From Syngnathus acus (taxonomy: Eukaryota > Chordata > Actinopteri > Syngnathiformes > Syngnathidae), in NCBI RefSeq assembly GCF_901709675.1, contig NC_051088.1, positions 21,490,693-21,554,692 on the forward strand: DNA of 64,000 bases, in the 5' to 3' direction. The stretch's first letter is position 1. Each line of letters starts with the position of its first letter. Made by a program: the position numbers and the translations under genes. Below the pieces are notes generated by a model. It had not been told where the DNA came from and ran no database searches. It saw only the letters and a program-made list of their open reading frames with translations. Shown here in pieces: positions 22,966-34,169 of this stretch.

Positions 22966-23149
22966 ATGTGTGTCCTGCTTTTATGTGTCTTATCAAAGGT
23001 GCGAGCAACTATGCACGCATGTGTACACATGCTGCCGAACTAGGACACAAATCAGAAGAGATGACGATGAAGACAAAATGTCACATCAGAAAATGAGAAA
23101 ATGACAAAATATCAAATTAAAAAAAAAAAAAAAAGATTCAATTTTTAAC

Positions 23150-23600
23150 GTGGGGGGAGAAGAAGACTGCCGAGCGCTCGACTTCCACCCGGCAGACGTA
23201 TTTATAAATCTCTTTTTAGATTTACATTTATAAGCCACGGCCGAGGGAAGAAGAAATCCAAAGGTGTCACGCCGCCGGTGACGGGACAATTCTGACCTCG
23301 GCCCGTTTGTGATTGTCGCCGGGCTGTGACAACGGCGCGTTTGTGCAGACGGCGCCGTCGCAGCGGGCCCCGGAACATCTCGCCGTCATTATTTCACTCG
23401 CTCAAACAGAATAATCCCTCGGACGCAGACGTGGCCGTGAACTGCTTGTATGCGCTAGAAGAAGCCATCAGGAGCGGAAGGCTGCACACAATTGGCGACC
23501 CGTATGGGAATGGCGGCGCTGAATGGCGCGGCGGACAACCCCCCGCCATTATTGACGGTATAAACATGTAAATGAAACACATTACCGCTGACAATCAATT
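23150..23600. promoter_or_regulatory. candidate CNE, GC-rich then AT-rich
   Basis: CGTATTTATAAATCTC, CATTTATAAGCCACGG, CCGCCATTATTGACGG and ACATTACCGCTGACAATCAATTG lie in unique CpG-containing sequence. An 81-codon frame (23326-23571, +) spans part of it without splice support. Confidence 0.38.
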
Positions 23601-23828
23601 GTCCGCGAGCGGCCTGCGAAACCTCCTCCTTCCCTCCCCCTCTACCTTGAGGGAGAGGGGAGGTGGGTGGGGGGGGGTACCTTGCCTCACTCCCACATGC
23701 CCCCCCCCCTCCTCCCTAAACGCTCACGGTTCTCTCCCACACAACTTTAAAAAGACTGCGGAATAATTGTAATGGACAAATTGTTTGGACTGGCACAAAT
23801 GTGGCATTGTGTTACACTCAATGCATGC

Positions 23829-23830
<2 letters not shown>
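23601..23830. other. C- and G-rich unique sequence
   Basis: Runs of C and G at 23632-23712. Nothing was supported. Confidence 0.4.
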
Positions 23831-23882
<52 letters not shown>

Positions 23883-23908
23883 GCACACGCACACGCACGC
23901 ACACACGC
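23831..23908. repeat. (CA)n grading into CG-containing repeat
   Basis: About 50 nt of pure CA, then CGCA-interrupted units. Confidence 0.97.
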
Positions 23909-25091
23909 TGTAATTCAGACTACATGTAAAGCGCGTTACTGAGCTGCAGCTGTTATGTAATCTGAGTACAGTTCCAAGGGGACATCCTGACAATTAAAGG
24001 TCAAAGGTCACACAGGGAAATCAGAAATGATTCACATGAGGGCAATGCAGGATTTAGAGGGCGAAAAAATCAAAAACATATTTCCCGGCTTATCACAAGA
24101 TTTGTCTGTCGTCTGGTGGGAAAATCAAGCGCACGTTTGTTCACCGCTGGATCCGAAGAGCCACACCTGACCGGGCCCGAACTTTCACTATGTGTGTGTT
24201 CTTTGGAATATTGTGCGCAGACATGCAGGAGGAAGTGACGAGCTGTGTCTAAATATCACATGACACGCTGGCCAGAGAGCGTTACCGTGTGCCACCTCCA
24301 GCCCTGAAGGCCAACAGTCATCTGGATGAGAATGTCATCGCTTGGACAACTTAGTGAGCAAAGGCCTCATTAATACTAATTGGCTGGATGGCTGGAGAAA
24401 AAAAAAAAAAAAGAATCACATTGGCCACAAACAGGCCCTAAAATAAATTGCAAAAGGACACACGAAGCCGCTTTCTCCAAAACCGCGCCAAGATTTCGAC
24501 ACCACGCACGTTTGGGTTTGATTCGTCTTATTCTGACGGTGCTCTCGGAGCCGGGCTCGGCGGAACCGACCGGGTTAGTCCTCCGCGCAGTCAGGGGGAG
24601 GACACAACCCCAATAAGACTCTAGATTCCCAGGGGACTATGGAGGGGGGGGGGCGGAAAGGGAGGGGCCGGTGAGGGCATCAAGCAGGGAACTTACTACA
24701 TGTCATATAATATTATTCAAAATACTGCATGCAACTATTTTCACAAGCGATTCAAATAACTGAGCTCCTCCTTAATGTGTGAAAATGATTTGGAATATTT
24801 TTTAACATTAAGGGGGTGATAAAAAAAATATTCATTTGAACAAAAAGGTGCTACTAAACAAGCTCTAAATATATATTTGTTCAAATAAATAAATATTTGA
24901 AAGCCAGCTGCTGCTTTTCACAAGAGGAATATTATGTTTTCCTCGCATTGATCCAGCAAATCAATAAATGAAATCTGATCCAAATAAAGAATCCGTGTCG
25001 GCGTTGCTATAAAAATCTAATACAATTAACAAGTCTCGATTCAAGAAAAATGCAAAGCTTGTCTGAGCAGCTGCATGGCAGCCTTCATGTT
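23909..25091. other. unique sequence, no gene seen
   Basis: It holds poly-A (24398-24412), G-rich patches (24640-24670) and AT-rich DNA from 24690 to 25040. A small motif, CATTAATACTAATTGGC, near 24368 is CNE-like. No exon was supported. Confidence 0.4.
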
Positions 25092-25165
25092 TCACACACA
25101 CACGCGCGCGCGCGCGCGCAAATACGCAAGCACGCACGCACGCACACACACGCACAGTGTGTATG
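25092..25165. repeat. (CA)n-(CG)n-(CGCA)n alternating purine-pyrimidine tract
   Basis: CA units flow into a pure CG run (about 25103-25119), then CGCA and CACG units, then GTGT. Uninterrupted CG alternation is the strongest Z-DNA-forming sequence. It lies just left of the CpG-rich region. Confidence 0.95.
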
Positions 25166-26579
25166 TGTGGAATAATCAGGAATAACGGGGCCAGGAAATG
25201 TCACAGCACATTTGCCTCTTGTGGGAAAGTGCGCACTCGAATGGATAAAGAAAAGCAATAAATGTGCACCTCCAGCGCGCCAATTAGTGTCCGAGTTGAG
25301 ACGACAAGTCGAACCGTCACGTCCAGCAATGCACGCGACGAGTCGCGTCACCGATCATTTTAGCTTCATAATAAAATTAAATTGAAAAGAAAATTACGCC
25401 CAAAAATGATGTACACAAGAGTAGCCTGACGTAAAAAAAAAAATCCAACACCCACACGCGCAATGAAGCAAAAACGGAATCACAAGTCGCGCGTGTCCAG
25501 GGATCAGCCACACTCGGGTGACCGTTAGACACAAGCACTCCATTCCACCCCACGACGGACGGGTTCGTGCCAATCAGCAGGCCCGTCGACACAGACACAA
25601 CTTTCCAACATGCCAAAGTTTGCTCGCTGCTCCCTCAACAACACAGCCCCAAAAGAGTGGGCACACAAGACCGCACAGGCAGGCAGGCAGCCGGGCGGGC
25701 GGGCGTGGGGTTTGTCCCCGAGCGGACTAACGGTCCCGACTGGAGCGCTCAGCAGGCGACGACTCAAACAGCAGAGCGAGGCGGAAAGATCGGAGCGGAT
25801 GATCTCTTACCGTTTTTCCGTCTGGGGTTGGCCTGTTTTCGCCGCTTGCACCGGGGCCCATCCGCCATCATCTCCTGCCTCATTTAGAAGTGCGCGTGTG
25901 GGCTCACTCAGACGGCAGCTCGCATGGACCCCAACGCGTGGATTCAGTTTGTCGTCTCACTCTGACGGGACACACACACACACCAACATGCACGCACACG
26001 CACACAAAACAAGAGCCGCGACAGTGTTAGCCTTGCGAGACAGACGCACAAACTAACTTTGGTGTAGACAATGAGAAAAATAAAAAATAATAAATACTTG
26101 GGATAATTCTGAGATTATGATGACAACAAGGGATGATAAAAAAATCAACAAAAAACCCAGACATCTTCATTTTTTATCCGAGGTTGTGTTTAAGCTTCAA
26201 ATAATTTCATTTTAAAAGTTCCTCATTTTTTTTTGTTTTATTTATTTAGTTTTACTTGTTCAAGTAACAGCTTGTGTTGTGGCTTCAAACTCGACAATGT
26301 GGGGGAAAAGGCACCTTCATCACATTTTAGGCCGTTTTTAAACTGAGTTCCACGGGCGTGCACACACACGAGGAAAAAGTATAACGGAACTTTGAACAAA
26401 TTGCTGCGACTGCATTGTTTACGCCGCGCGCAGCTTTCGCAAATAGCAAATCAATTAGAAAACACGCAAGTGAAAATGCAAGAAAACCAGGTTGCGCTGA
26501 ATGCGTAAATTGCGCACAAAGAAAAGCTAAAAGATTGTCGTGGGACTAACTGATCAAATATGTGCAAATAAGTTGAAAA
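25166..26579. other. CpG-containing flank of the promoter-like region, no exon seen
   Basis: CpGs are frequent at 25290-25350 and 25480-25960. Frames up to 148 codons (25610-26056, +) are arginine- and alanine-rich GC frames without motifs. From 26060 to 26340 the sequence is AT-rich and plain. Confidence 0.4.
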
Positions 26580-26760
26580 CGACGTGTCAATTGTTTTGCA
26601 GCGTGGCGCGAGTGGGCACAAAGTGGACCGAGCGGGCGGACCAGCGTCGTTTGCTCCTCTCCGAGCACAGGCGGAGCTGCGCTGGGCAAAACGCCGGGCA
26701 AAGAGCGCCCGGTGCCGGCTACGAGGAGCCTCCACTGACCGCCTCTGCGCATGCATGGAT
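26580..26760 (+). promoter_or_regulatory. CpG-island-like core with NRF1-like site
   Basis: I count about 20 CpGs in roughly 180 bp, far above the depleted level of most of the window. TGCGCATGCA (26746-26755) resembles an NRF1 site. There is no TATA box, so a dispersed CpG promoter is the natural model. The strand is inferred from the donor and intron to its right. Confidence 0.45.
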
Positions 26761-26813
26761 TTCTCTTTTTCTTTTTTTCTCCCCCTTTCAAACTACCTCA
26801 TCCACCTGCGCAG
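26680..26813 (+). other. possible first exon, non-coding or 5' UTR
   Basis: The 3' boundary is seen clearly: ACCTGCGCAG|GTAAGTT at 26814, a consensus donor. The 5' boundary is a guess inside the CpG-rich core. ATGs at 26751 and 26755 open only short frames that end in the second exon (20 and 7 codons past the junction), so they look like upstream ORFs. The intron that follows is 346 bp, typical of compact fish introns. Confidence 0.4.
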
Positions 26814-27159
26814 GTAAGTTCCAAGTGAGGCGCGAAGTGGAGCGCGTCAGTTTTGAGTGCGAATAAAAGAGGAAAAAGTGCGCCGAACGTACCTGCTTGC
26901 TGTGAGGGGAACAAACAGTGGTGTGTTGGTCCGATGACACCGGAGCGCGGCGGTGAGCGGATTCCGGTCCAGCGGTGATAATAAAGCCTTAGAAATAAAG
27001 CCTGCTTGTGGTTGGGAGGAGGGAGGGAGCGCGCGTCCTGCTCGGGCAGGTTTACAACTGATGTCTTACACCCACTCCAGGAAACAAACCTGGGTCGGGA
27101 CTGACGTGTTCCGCCTCTTCTAATGACATTTTTTTCTTTCCACCTCCTTTTCTTTGCAG

Positions 27160-27234
27160 TGCACACGGAGGAGAAGCCCCCTGAAACGCACGCCACCTAT
27201 CTTCACGGGAGGGGATAATTGAGGGGAGCCAAAC
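27160..27234 (+). other. possible second exon, 75 nt, non-coding or 5' UTR
   Basis: A textbook acceptor precedes it: candidate branch point CTAATGAC (27120-27127), pyrimidine-rich 27131-27155, and TTTGCAG ending at 27159. The right edge is AAAC|GTGAGC at 27235. All three frames contain a stop, so it is not an internal coding exon. It fits a 5' UTR exon of a gene to the right or an exon of a long non-coding RNA. No third exon was identified. Confidence 0.4.
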
Positions 27235-28303
27235 GTGAGCATCTTCTGGCTTCAACTTATTATTATTATTTTTTTTATTTCCTCTATCCCACCCCCCACC
27301 CCCACCCCCGACACGCTCTTGTTGCCCCCTCCTGCTCCTCTCGCTTTCTGCATCCTTCTCTTTGGCACTGTGAAACCAACTATGTCCACGCGGAGTTTGT
27401 GTGCATGTGTGATGTGTGCGCGCGTGAGTGCGCAGGGAAAAACTTGAGGCACGTCCACGCCAGCCGCAACCACGTAAGGATTCTTATTTGCAAATTTTTA
27501 TTTACACTTAGTGTTTTGGGCAGAGATGTGCGCGTTCTCGATCCGCTTCATTGACCGCAAAGCGTTGGCCGGTCGCCCAAATGTGCAATTTTTCAACGGA
27601 ATATGTATTTTTTTGTAAAATACTACAGTAGCAATTTTGTGCGCTAAATTGTTGAATTTAGTACCAACATCTTTTTGTGAGTGTCTAACTACGTTTCTGT
27701 GAAAATTATTCAAGAAAGGTCGAACAGTTTCACTAAAAAAAATGGTGTGGGTGTTAACAAATAACAACGTTAATATTTGGGCTCTTCGTTTTAAATTTGA
27801 TGCATAAGATGCTATGTGTTTGTAATTTTATTTATCTTTTTTTTTTTTTTACCCAAAAGAGCTGAAAATCCTTGCATGCAAGTATAGCTACATAACTTAC
27901 GTGTAAATGTAACATGCATGGGGGGGGGGATAAATTTGCATTTTACTCATTTGCACATTTTTTAGCGCTGGATAATAAATAATAAAAATCAAGCAAAAAA
28001 AAAAAAATCAGGGTTTTTACATTTAAATGAACTATATTCCAACAGTGACACATACAGGCTATTTTAGAATAGCTCTGTGGCACTAAAAGATCGAAGAAAT
28101 AAAAAAAAAAGAGAGAGGGGAGAAAAACATAAAGTGACATAAAGAGACGTAAAGTGTCCGCGGAGCTGCACGAGTCCCTGCAGGAATATTATGCGAATAT
28201 CATCGACATTTTCGAGCTTTATTAGAGTGATTCTCGCTTCTGGAGGCCACTTAAGAGGATGAACCCCACATTTATTAAAGAAGTCAACCATCTCAACGCG
28301 CGC
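27235..28303. other. unique sequence, no gene seen
   Basis: Another donor-like CAC|GTAAGG occurs near 27474. The rest is AT-rich with poly-T (27838-27850) and poly-A runs. No coding exon is seen. Confidence 0.4.
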
Positions 28304-28378
28304 CGCTCTCTCTCTCTCCCTCTCTCTCGCTCTCTCTCTCTCGCTCGCACACACGCACACACACACACACACACACAC
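28304..28378. repeat. (CT)n followed by (CA)n
   Basis: Imperfect CTCTCTC units (28304-28346) run into CA units (28347-28378). The pyrimidine run is mirror-symmetric and could form triplex DNA. Confidence 0.95.
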
Positions 28379-28379
28379 C

Positions 28380-28520
28380 ACAGAGGGATGGAGTGAGGGA
28401 GCAAGCCCCGCCCTCGCAGCGAGTTGATTGGCTAAGCAAATGAAGGGTTATTTTGTGTCCCTTCCTTTTGCAGGTCGCTACTGGATGGCTAATTAAATCA
28501 TCAATCAATCCCCCTCCTCG
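28380..28520. promoter_or_regulatory. candidate conserved non-coding element
   Basis: GAGTTGATTGGCTAAGC is followed by GATGGCTAATTAAATCATC and AATCAATCCCC. CCAAT-, PBX- and homeodomain-like cores lie close together, and a poly-T follows. Confidence 0.38.
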
Positions 28521-28603
28521 TTTTTTTTTTTTTTTTTTGCATCAACAGAAAACTCAGATGCTGTTTAATTAGCAGAAAAAAAGTATAATTAAGATTGAGT
28601 CTT

Positions 28604-28629
28604 GAAATTATTACTATTATTATTATTTG

Positions 28630-28659
<30 letters not shown>
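28604..28659. repeat. (TTA)n microsatellite
   Basis: TTA triplets interrupted by one GTA unit. Confidence 0.95.
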
Positions 28660-28660
<1 letters not shown>

Positions 28661-28689
28661 GGGTAAGTTGAATTTATTTCCAGCCAACT

Positions 28690-28960
28690 TTTGTGGTGTG
28701 ACGGAAGTGACGTAAGGCCGCTTTGCCTGTCATTTTCCCCGGGTGGAAAGTGAATCAGCTCCTGGGTGAATTATTGCCACGCGTAATTTGCTGTTGGGGT
28801 ATTTGCATGTAAACGAAGCGGCGTGGTTGGCGCACTTTCACACGGGCGCGCGCGCACACGGCCACAGATGCATTCATCCAGGCGGGCCTGAAGTGGTAGC
28901 TCTCGCTTTTCTCCACGCACGCAGGCTCTTGTGCGTGGGGCCGCATATTCAGCGTGTAAA
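28690..28960. promoter_or_regulatory. candidate CNE
   Basis: CCACGCGTAATTTGCTG, GGGTATTTGCATGTAAACG (octamer next to a forkhead-like GTAAAC) and CpG-rich flanks. The context is non-repetitive apart from a short CG/CA patch near 28846-28860. Confidence 0.38.
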
Positions 28961-28966
28961 CGGATT

Positions 28967-29012
28967 AAGTGTGTGCGTGCGTGTGTGTGTTTGTGTGTAT
29001 GTATGTGTGTGT
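28967..29012. repeat. imperfect (GT)n
   Basis: GT units interrupted by CGTG, TTTG and TATG. Confidence 0.9.
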
Positions 29013-29271
29013 GACCTTTAGGGGGAGGCGGTGTGTTTAGTGCCTATATGTTGTTAATTGACGGGGGCGTTACTGTTTTAATATTTATTCTGCATGTAAA
29101 TTTGATGATCAAAGTGTGATTACGAGGTGAATTCTTTGTCTGCTTGTTTAATACGACGTTGCAGCAAAGAAATCTGATGGCTTATTTTGTCAATTTGAAT
29201 CAATAGTCGCTGGGAGTTTCAATGCGCCTGGAGGCAGAAAATCAAAATATAATCCTCGTTTTTGTTCTGTG

Positions 29272-29328
29272 TGTGCGTACGTGTGTGTGTGTGTCTGTGT
29301 GCGCGTATTTGTGTGTGTGTGTGTGTGT
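29272..29328. repeat. imperfect (GT)n
   Basis: GT units interrupted by CGTA, TCTG and CGCG. Confidence 0.9.
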
Positions 29329-29819
29329 TGTACAAAGCTGCATACTTTCCGGTCCAAACTCTGAGAAGGTGCTGCTCAAATTGAACTTGCGGACCAAGAT
29401 GACAGCAAAGAAGCAATAATTTATACATTTTGAAAAGGTCAAAGGTCAGGAAACAAGTGCTCAGAAGAAAATGTGGATTCCTGCTTAGGTACAAATGCAG
29501 ATTTTTTTTTTTTTTTTCTCTTGCTGTCAAAGCTGCACTCAACTGAGCAAAATGTACAAATATGAGCGCGTGATGTCGGCTGATGAATAAATTCATGCAA
29601 GGTTTGTTTGCTGTATGCTGCACACACGCACGCACACATGCCAAAGAAAGACGCCGCGGCAGCTACGGCGCCGACACGGGGCTCGACTACCACTCAGCTA
29701 CCAAATTACAAATGTAGCAGCCGCATCAACATTTCTGGGAAAAAAAAAAAGTCCACAATGGAGATTTTATCTTCAGTTCATCTCATTATCATGAAGGGTG
29801 CTGCTCAAAAGTTGACATG
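29329..29819. other. unique sequence, no gene seen
   Basis: It includes a 16-nt poly-T at about 29502-29517 and a poly-A at 29741-29750. Frames here are chance. Confidence 0.4.
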
Positions 29820-29965
29820 AGGATATCATGAGACACGTGTCAAAACAGATCATGGGGCATTCCTCTTTGTGCCATTTTTCTGTGGCTTACAGTAAAGCAA
29901 TAAAGAAGGAAAACGGCGAGAGGTTGACCTGCGACATGCCGATTGACCTCGCCGGTTTCTGTTTT
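29820..29965. promoter_or_regulatory. candidate CNE
   Basis: GACACGTGTC (E-box palindrome), GGGGCATTCCTCTTTGTGCC and AGTAAAGCAATAAAG, then paired GGTTGACCTGCG and GATTGACCTCGCC motifs that resemble repeated nuclear-receptor half-sites. Confidence 0.38.
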
Positions 29966-30589
29966 TTATGAGTAGAGTAGGCGGAGTCTGAAGCAAAGCT
30001 CGGGCATCCCGCATCTCATCTCCCCACTGTGCTTGTTTGCGTCTCTTGCAGCTTTGCCAACATCAAACCGGGCAGCTCCCATCTGACTTGGTCTCTGATA
30101 GCCGCCAACGCCACGCCACTTCGAGATTGACGGACAATTAAAGAGCGGGAGGCGACGGCCGGGCCGTGTGATGTGTAAGGGCTCCTCCGACATCTAAAAT
30201 GAAGAGTTAGCATTTTTTTGTTTTTTCTGATCCCTTTCGCGAGGACAAGAAGGAGAACAAGCTAGCCCGGGCACAAACAAATGTTTGCACTGGAGAGCTA
30301 TTGATTTGCCCTCTTCTCAGCTATTCACTGACACACACATACACACGGATACAAACATCCGCATGTGAAATGAAGCCACTGATGCTGGATTGAGTCAATA
30401 AAGAATTTAAAACAACTTTGCACTCTGCAGACCTTCACTGACAACTGGACTTCACTTTATTAGGGACACCTTCCCGCTCGCCACCACATCAGCAGCCAAT
30501 GTCGCAAAGAATCAATTTGACAAATAAAAAAAGGCTTCTGATCCGGGGCTCTGATAGATCCCGCCAGGAAACTTTTTACTTGCAGAGAA
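29966..30589. other. unique sequence, no gene supported
   Basis: An acceptor-like TCTCTTGCAG precedes 30051, but no downstream donor with an open frame supports an exon. Confidence 0.4.
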
Positions 30590-30730
30590 AAAGAAAGAGC
30601 CCAACTTTATCGCTTGCCCCAATGAATAATTGACAGTGTCTCCGCTGAATAATTAATCAAACATTTGAATAATTGTTGTATCTCTCATCTCAACATTCAT
30701 TTGCATATTGCCGTGCTCTTAATACGAGTG
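30590..30730. promoter_or_regulatory. strong candidate conserved non-coding element
   Basis: CAATGAATAATTGACAGTG (TGACAG is a TALE core), GCTGAATAATTAATCAAAC, TTTGAATAATTGTTG and TTCATTTGCATATTGCC (octamer). The GAATAATT phrase occurs three times in 70 bp. Confidence 0.48.
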
Positions 30731-31424
30731 CACATCCTCTCAGGACACAAAGAAAAAACAAAAAAACAAAAAAAGAACAAGTGTACATTTGCGGGAACCT
30801 CGTCCCACATTTGCGCTCGACGGCCGCAAAAACATTTAGCCGGGATAAGAAAATAATCAGAATCGTTCTTGGGAGTCACATTTGATATTTTCCGCAGAAT
30901 TCCTCTTAATATCCCTCAGGGAATAAGTTGGGTGCAAAACTAGAGTAGCACTCAGTGGATCCCGGACCTGGACCGAGGCGGAATAAACCTCATTTGGATC
31001 CCATCGATTGCAAAGGAATGTGTGCGACGCAAATGGAAAAATGGGCATTAAGCCGTGAAGAGATCAAGCATTAAAAATTAAAATGTTGCAATAATGGGCA
31101 AAAAAAAAAACAGACAATAATCTAAATGTGAAAATAATAAAGCCAAAGGAAGAAAAACTGCAATCAATACATTTGCAATATAAGTGACAAAATGGTTTCG
31201 ACTGCGCAAAAAATAGTTTTGGGGATCAAGGCTAGTCTAAAATTTAAAAATTTATTGACCCTAACAAAAGAAAATGTGAATTCGGCATCTTAAACCAGAT
31301 GGGGAAAAAAATGCCTCAAGTCCGGTCCAAAAAATTATTTCCAATATACAACTGCGTTTGTAAAATGTGGATTTAAGCAGCAAAATCTAAAAAGGTCACA
31401 TGACCCAAGCCAGAAAACAGTTGA
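30731..31424. other. AT-leaning unique sequence, no gene seen
   Basis: An A-rich patch at 30750-30778 and plain sequence. No exon was supported. Confidence 0.45.
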
Positions 31425-31600
31425 GCCGTGATTGGTCATTACGTGAGCCCGGTCGGCCGGCACTGCGATGATGGTGACAAACGGCTGCATTTTGCTGCTT
31501 CATTCATATCCCACAAATGAATTATTAATCACAAATTGGAGATTAGATTATAGTGGAGTCGCATAGAATACATATTATTGCCAAGAAAATTTTTGACTTC
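31425..31600. promoter_or_regulatory. candidate CNE
   Basis: GCCGTGATTGGTCATTACGTG is followed by AATGAATTATTAATCAC, AAATTGGAGATTAGATTATAG and ACATATTATTGCC. It lies just upstream of the GC-CCAAT-GC motif. Confidence 0.38.
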
Positions 31601-31649
31601 AATTCCTCTTCAAAAAAAGAGCAATAACAACAATCAGGTGTAAAAATCA

Positions 31650-31676
31650 GGGCGGAGCTAACCAATGGCTCCGCCC
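31650..31676. promoter_or_regulatory. inverted GC boxes flanking a CCAAT box
   Basis: GGGCGGAGC (31650-31658) and GCTCCGCCC (31668-31676) are perfect 9-bp inverted arms. The spacer TAACCAATG carries a CCAAT box. Sp1-type sites on both sides of an NF-Y-type site are characteristic of proximal promoters. No first exon with a clear donor was found on either side. Confidence 0.4.
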
Positions 31677-33265
31677 ACAACAGTGTGGTGAGCTACTCGC
31701 AAGCAAACAGCTTTTCGTGAACTCTGAAACTTTGGACTCGTGACCTCTCCAACATGCCTCCCGCAGTCTTGCGTGTTTTCACATTTTGTATTTGAATTAT
31801 TTTCGATATATTTTTCAAGCCGGGCTAATCCGTTGGTTAGAGGTCAAGGGGAGGGGAGAGTCACGGTCGGCCGGACGTTGGTTTGTTATCCCGACACTCA
31901 AAGGATTTGGAGGGATGTTGATAGAAGTGGCTCGAGCGCTTCCTGCCGAGCGAGCGGGCGAGTAGACGAGACGAGCGCAAGCGCGCACGTGGCCGAGGTA
32001 CGACGCCTCTTTTGATGGCGGCCTTGTTGTCGCAGCCTGCGCAGACTCGAGAGATTGTTGGCCACAATTGACTGTGACAATTAGGGTGCCATCAGCGTCC
32101 TGAGTGGCGCTCTTAAAGCTAATTTACATGTCACTTTGTTCTAAAAAGAGAAAAACATGCCGCTCACTGCCTTTCGCCCCCCCCCCCCCGCCCAACCTTT
32201 TGCGGCTGTCTCCAATCCATCCCAGATCGCCTTGTAAACTGTCATTTGTACACCGCTCAGGGGAACCTGGCTGACGAGAGGCGGCCCGGTCGCCATTTCC
32301 ATGTGAAAAGAGGCAATCACCAGGGCACTGCTGAGCCTATTGTTGGCGGCAAAGGTGGTGGAGAGAGGAGGGGGGGGTCGTCAATTTACAGGCAGAGAAG
32401 TTAACCTTCTGGCGAGGTGCGTTTCACACCCATTAGGCACGTATGTGTGTCTGCTGTTTGCCGATTTTCTGCCCTTTTGTCAAACATCTTATTAAGCCCT
32501 TGAAGTTCGCTTCGGTGCAAATTGTGAGTGCAAAACCTGTAAGAATAGTGAAATAAACAATTTTGGGAACAATTACCAACCGCCGGGATGGAAGTCACCG
32601 TAACAGGAGCGAAACACAAAGCCAACCTCGGGCCAACAACGACAACATGGAAATTGCTCTTCCTTGTTGAATTGATTGGTGATGCTGTCGCAGTCTTCCC
32701 GCGTTGGCAAGCTCAACTTTAGGAAACGGTCGCTCGAGTGACACGCTCACACACGCACCACCAGGATTTACACGATCCAGAGCCGATTGCCGATTAGTAC
32801 GTAACGATAAAAGTAACGATAACCAGCGTACGTTTGGCATTGGGACTGGCCAAATTCTGTCTAATAAAACCAATGATTTAAAAATTTCCTGTGAGTTTCC
32901 TCCTTTGTGAATGCAATCAATGACGTGATTGATCAGTTTTCCGATTATATTTTAACTGATCATTGATTTTGCCAAATATCTGCTAATCTACGTATGTAAT
33001 CTACTCCATTCACTACTGAAATTGTTTTTGCTCTCACATACAGGATTAGCAAGGTGCTTTTCTGTTATATATAAATGAAATATTCTCATACATACCACCA
33101 AAATTCTTTCACACAAATGTATTTATTTCTTTTTTATATTATTATAATATAATATGTATAATATTATATATAATATATATATAATTTTATATTGATTTAT
33201 TTTCCCGGACGCACATGACCGAAAAGATCTCTTACACAGTATTGACATTTGATGATTTGTCTTTT
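31677..33265. other. unique sequence, no gene seen
   Basis: CpG-richer at 31850-32000, a poly-C at 32178-32190, AT-rich from 32890 onward and an ATAT tract at about 33135-33190. No exon was supported. Confidence 0.4.
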
Positions 33266-33719
33266 GTCTAGAACAGGGGTGTTCACACTTTTTCAGCTCG
33301 TGAGCTACTTTTAAAATTACCTAAGTCACAAAGATCTAGCGACTACAAATGACATTGTGAAAAAAAGTCCAACTCCCATTCAGTATGAAAGTGAGAAGTT
33401 TTTGGCTTCTTACTTGGTCCAGCAACACTTTTGATGGTCATAAACTTTCTTTAGTTTAAAAGAAATAGCGAGTACTTACCATCCGTGCGTTGATGCGTAG
33501 TGCGTTGATTTGTTTGTTAGCTTTGGCGCCGGGTTTATGCAAACTGCGGTGGGCGGGGTCACTGTCTATTGCGCATGTGCGCTTCACCGTAATTGCCTCC
33601 CGACAGGCTTACCTGTATGTCAATCAAGCGATGGGATGGATTCTAGCCTATAGAAAAAATTAATATATATATTTTTCAATGTCATGCGATCGACGTAATG
33701 AGCAATCCCGGGTCTAGAA
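33266..33719. mobile_element. hAT-like element with exact 8-bp target duplication
   Basis: GTCTAGAA occurs at 33266-33273 and again at 33712-33719, bracketing a 438-bp insert. The insert begins CAGGGGTGTTCACAC and ends CGACGTAATGAGCAATCCCGG, with short imperfect inverted ends. An 8-bp duplication is the hAT signature. No transposase frame is present, so it is non-autonomous. It contains GCGCATGTGCGC (33571-33582), which is NRF1-like. Confidence 0.8.
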
Positions 33720-34169
33720 GATATTTAGGTTGTTTTTTTGTGGTTTGTCTTTCTCGTTGATTCCACCTGTGCTCGTCAACCAAGTCTCTCGTGTTAGCCA
33801 ATCAGCTCCCTCCAACACTTTGTGTCTTCAGGTGTTCCTGGTCGTCTCATCATTTGGCTTGTATTTACTTCCCTGGTTCCTTTGGCTCTGTTTGCGGTCT
33901 CCTCGATGTGTGTTTTGTTGTCACTTTGAGTTTTGGTCTTGCTTGTTCTTTGGAGCAGCACCTTGTTAGTTTTTTGTTGTTGTTATGAAATCATTTTATT
34001 CAGTACGTCCTGCATTCCTGCCTTGTCTCTCCCGCAATCGGTTCCTTAATCGTACCATGCAAAACCTTTTTGAAATGGCTCATTGACACTGTTGAAAAAT
34101 TTCATACACGTTTGAGTTTTTCTTAAAAGTTTATTCACGCATTCTACTGAATTCTTAGACACAATAACT
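33720..34169. other. unique sequence, no gene seen
   Basis: T/G-rich DNA gives phenylalanine- and leucine-rich frames of no significance. Confidence 0.4.

Noticed and set aside
25610-26056. 148-codon open frame on the plus strand in the CpG-rich flank
   Set aside because: Arg/Ala-rich frame typical of GC-rich DNA. No initiator context, splice site or homology cue.
30051-30110. Exon-like stretch after a TCTCTTGCAG acceptor
   Set aside because: No downstream donor with an open frame and no coding-like texture past about 20 codons.
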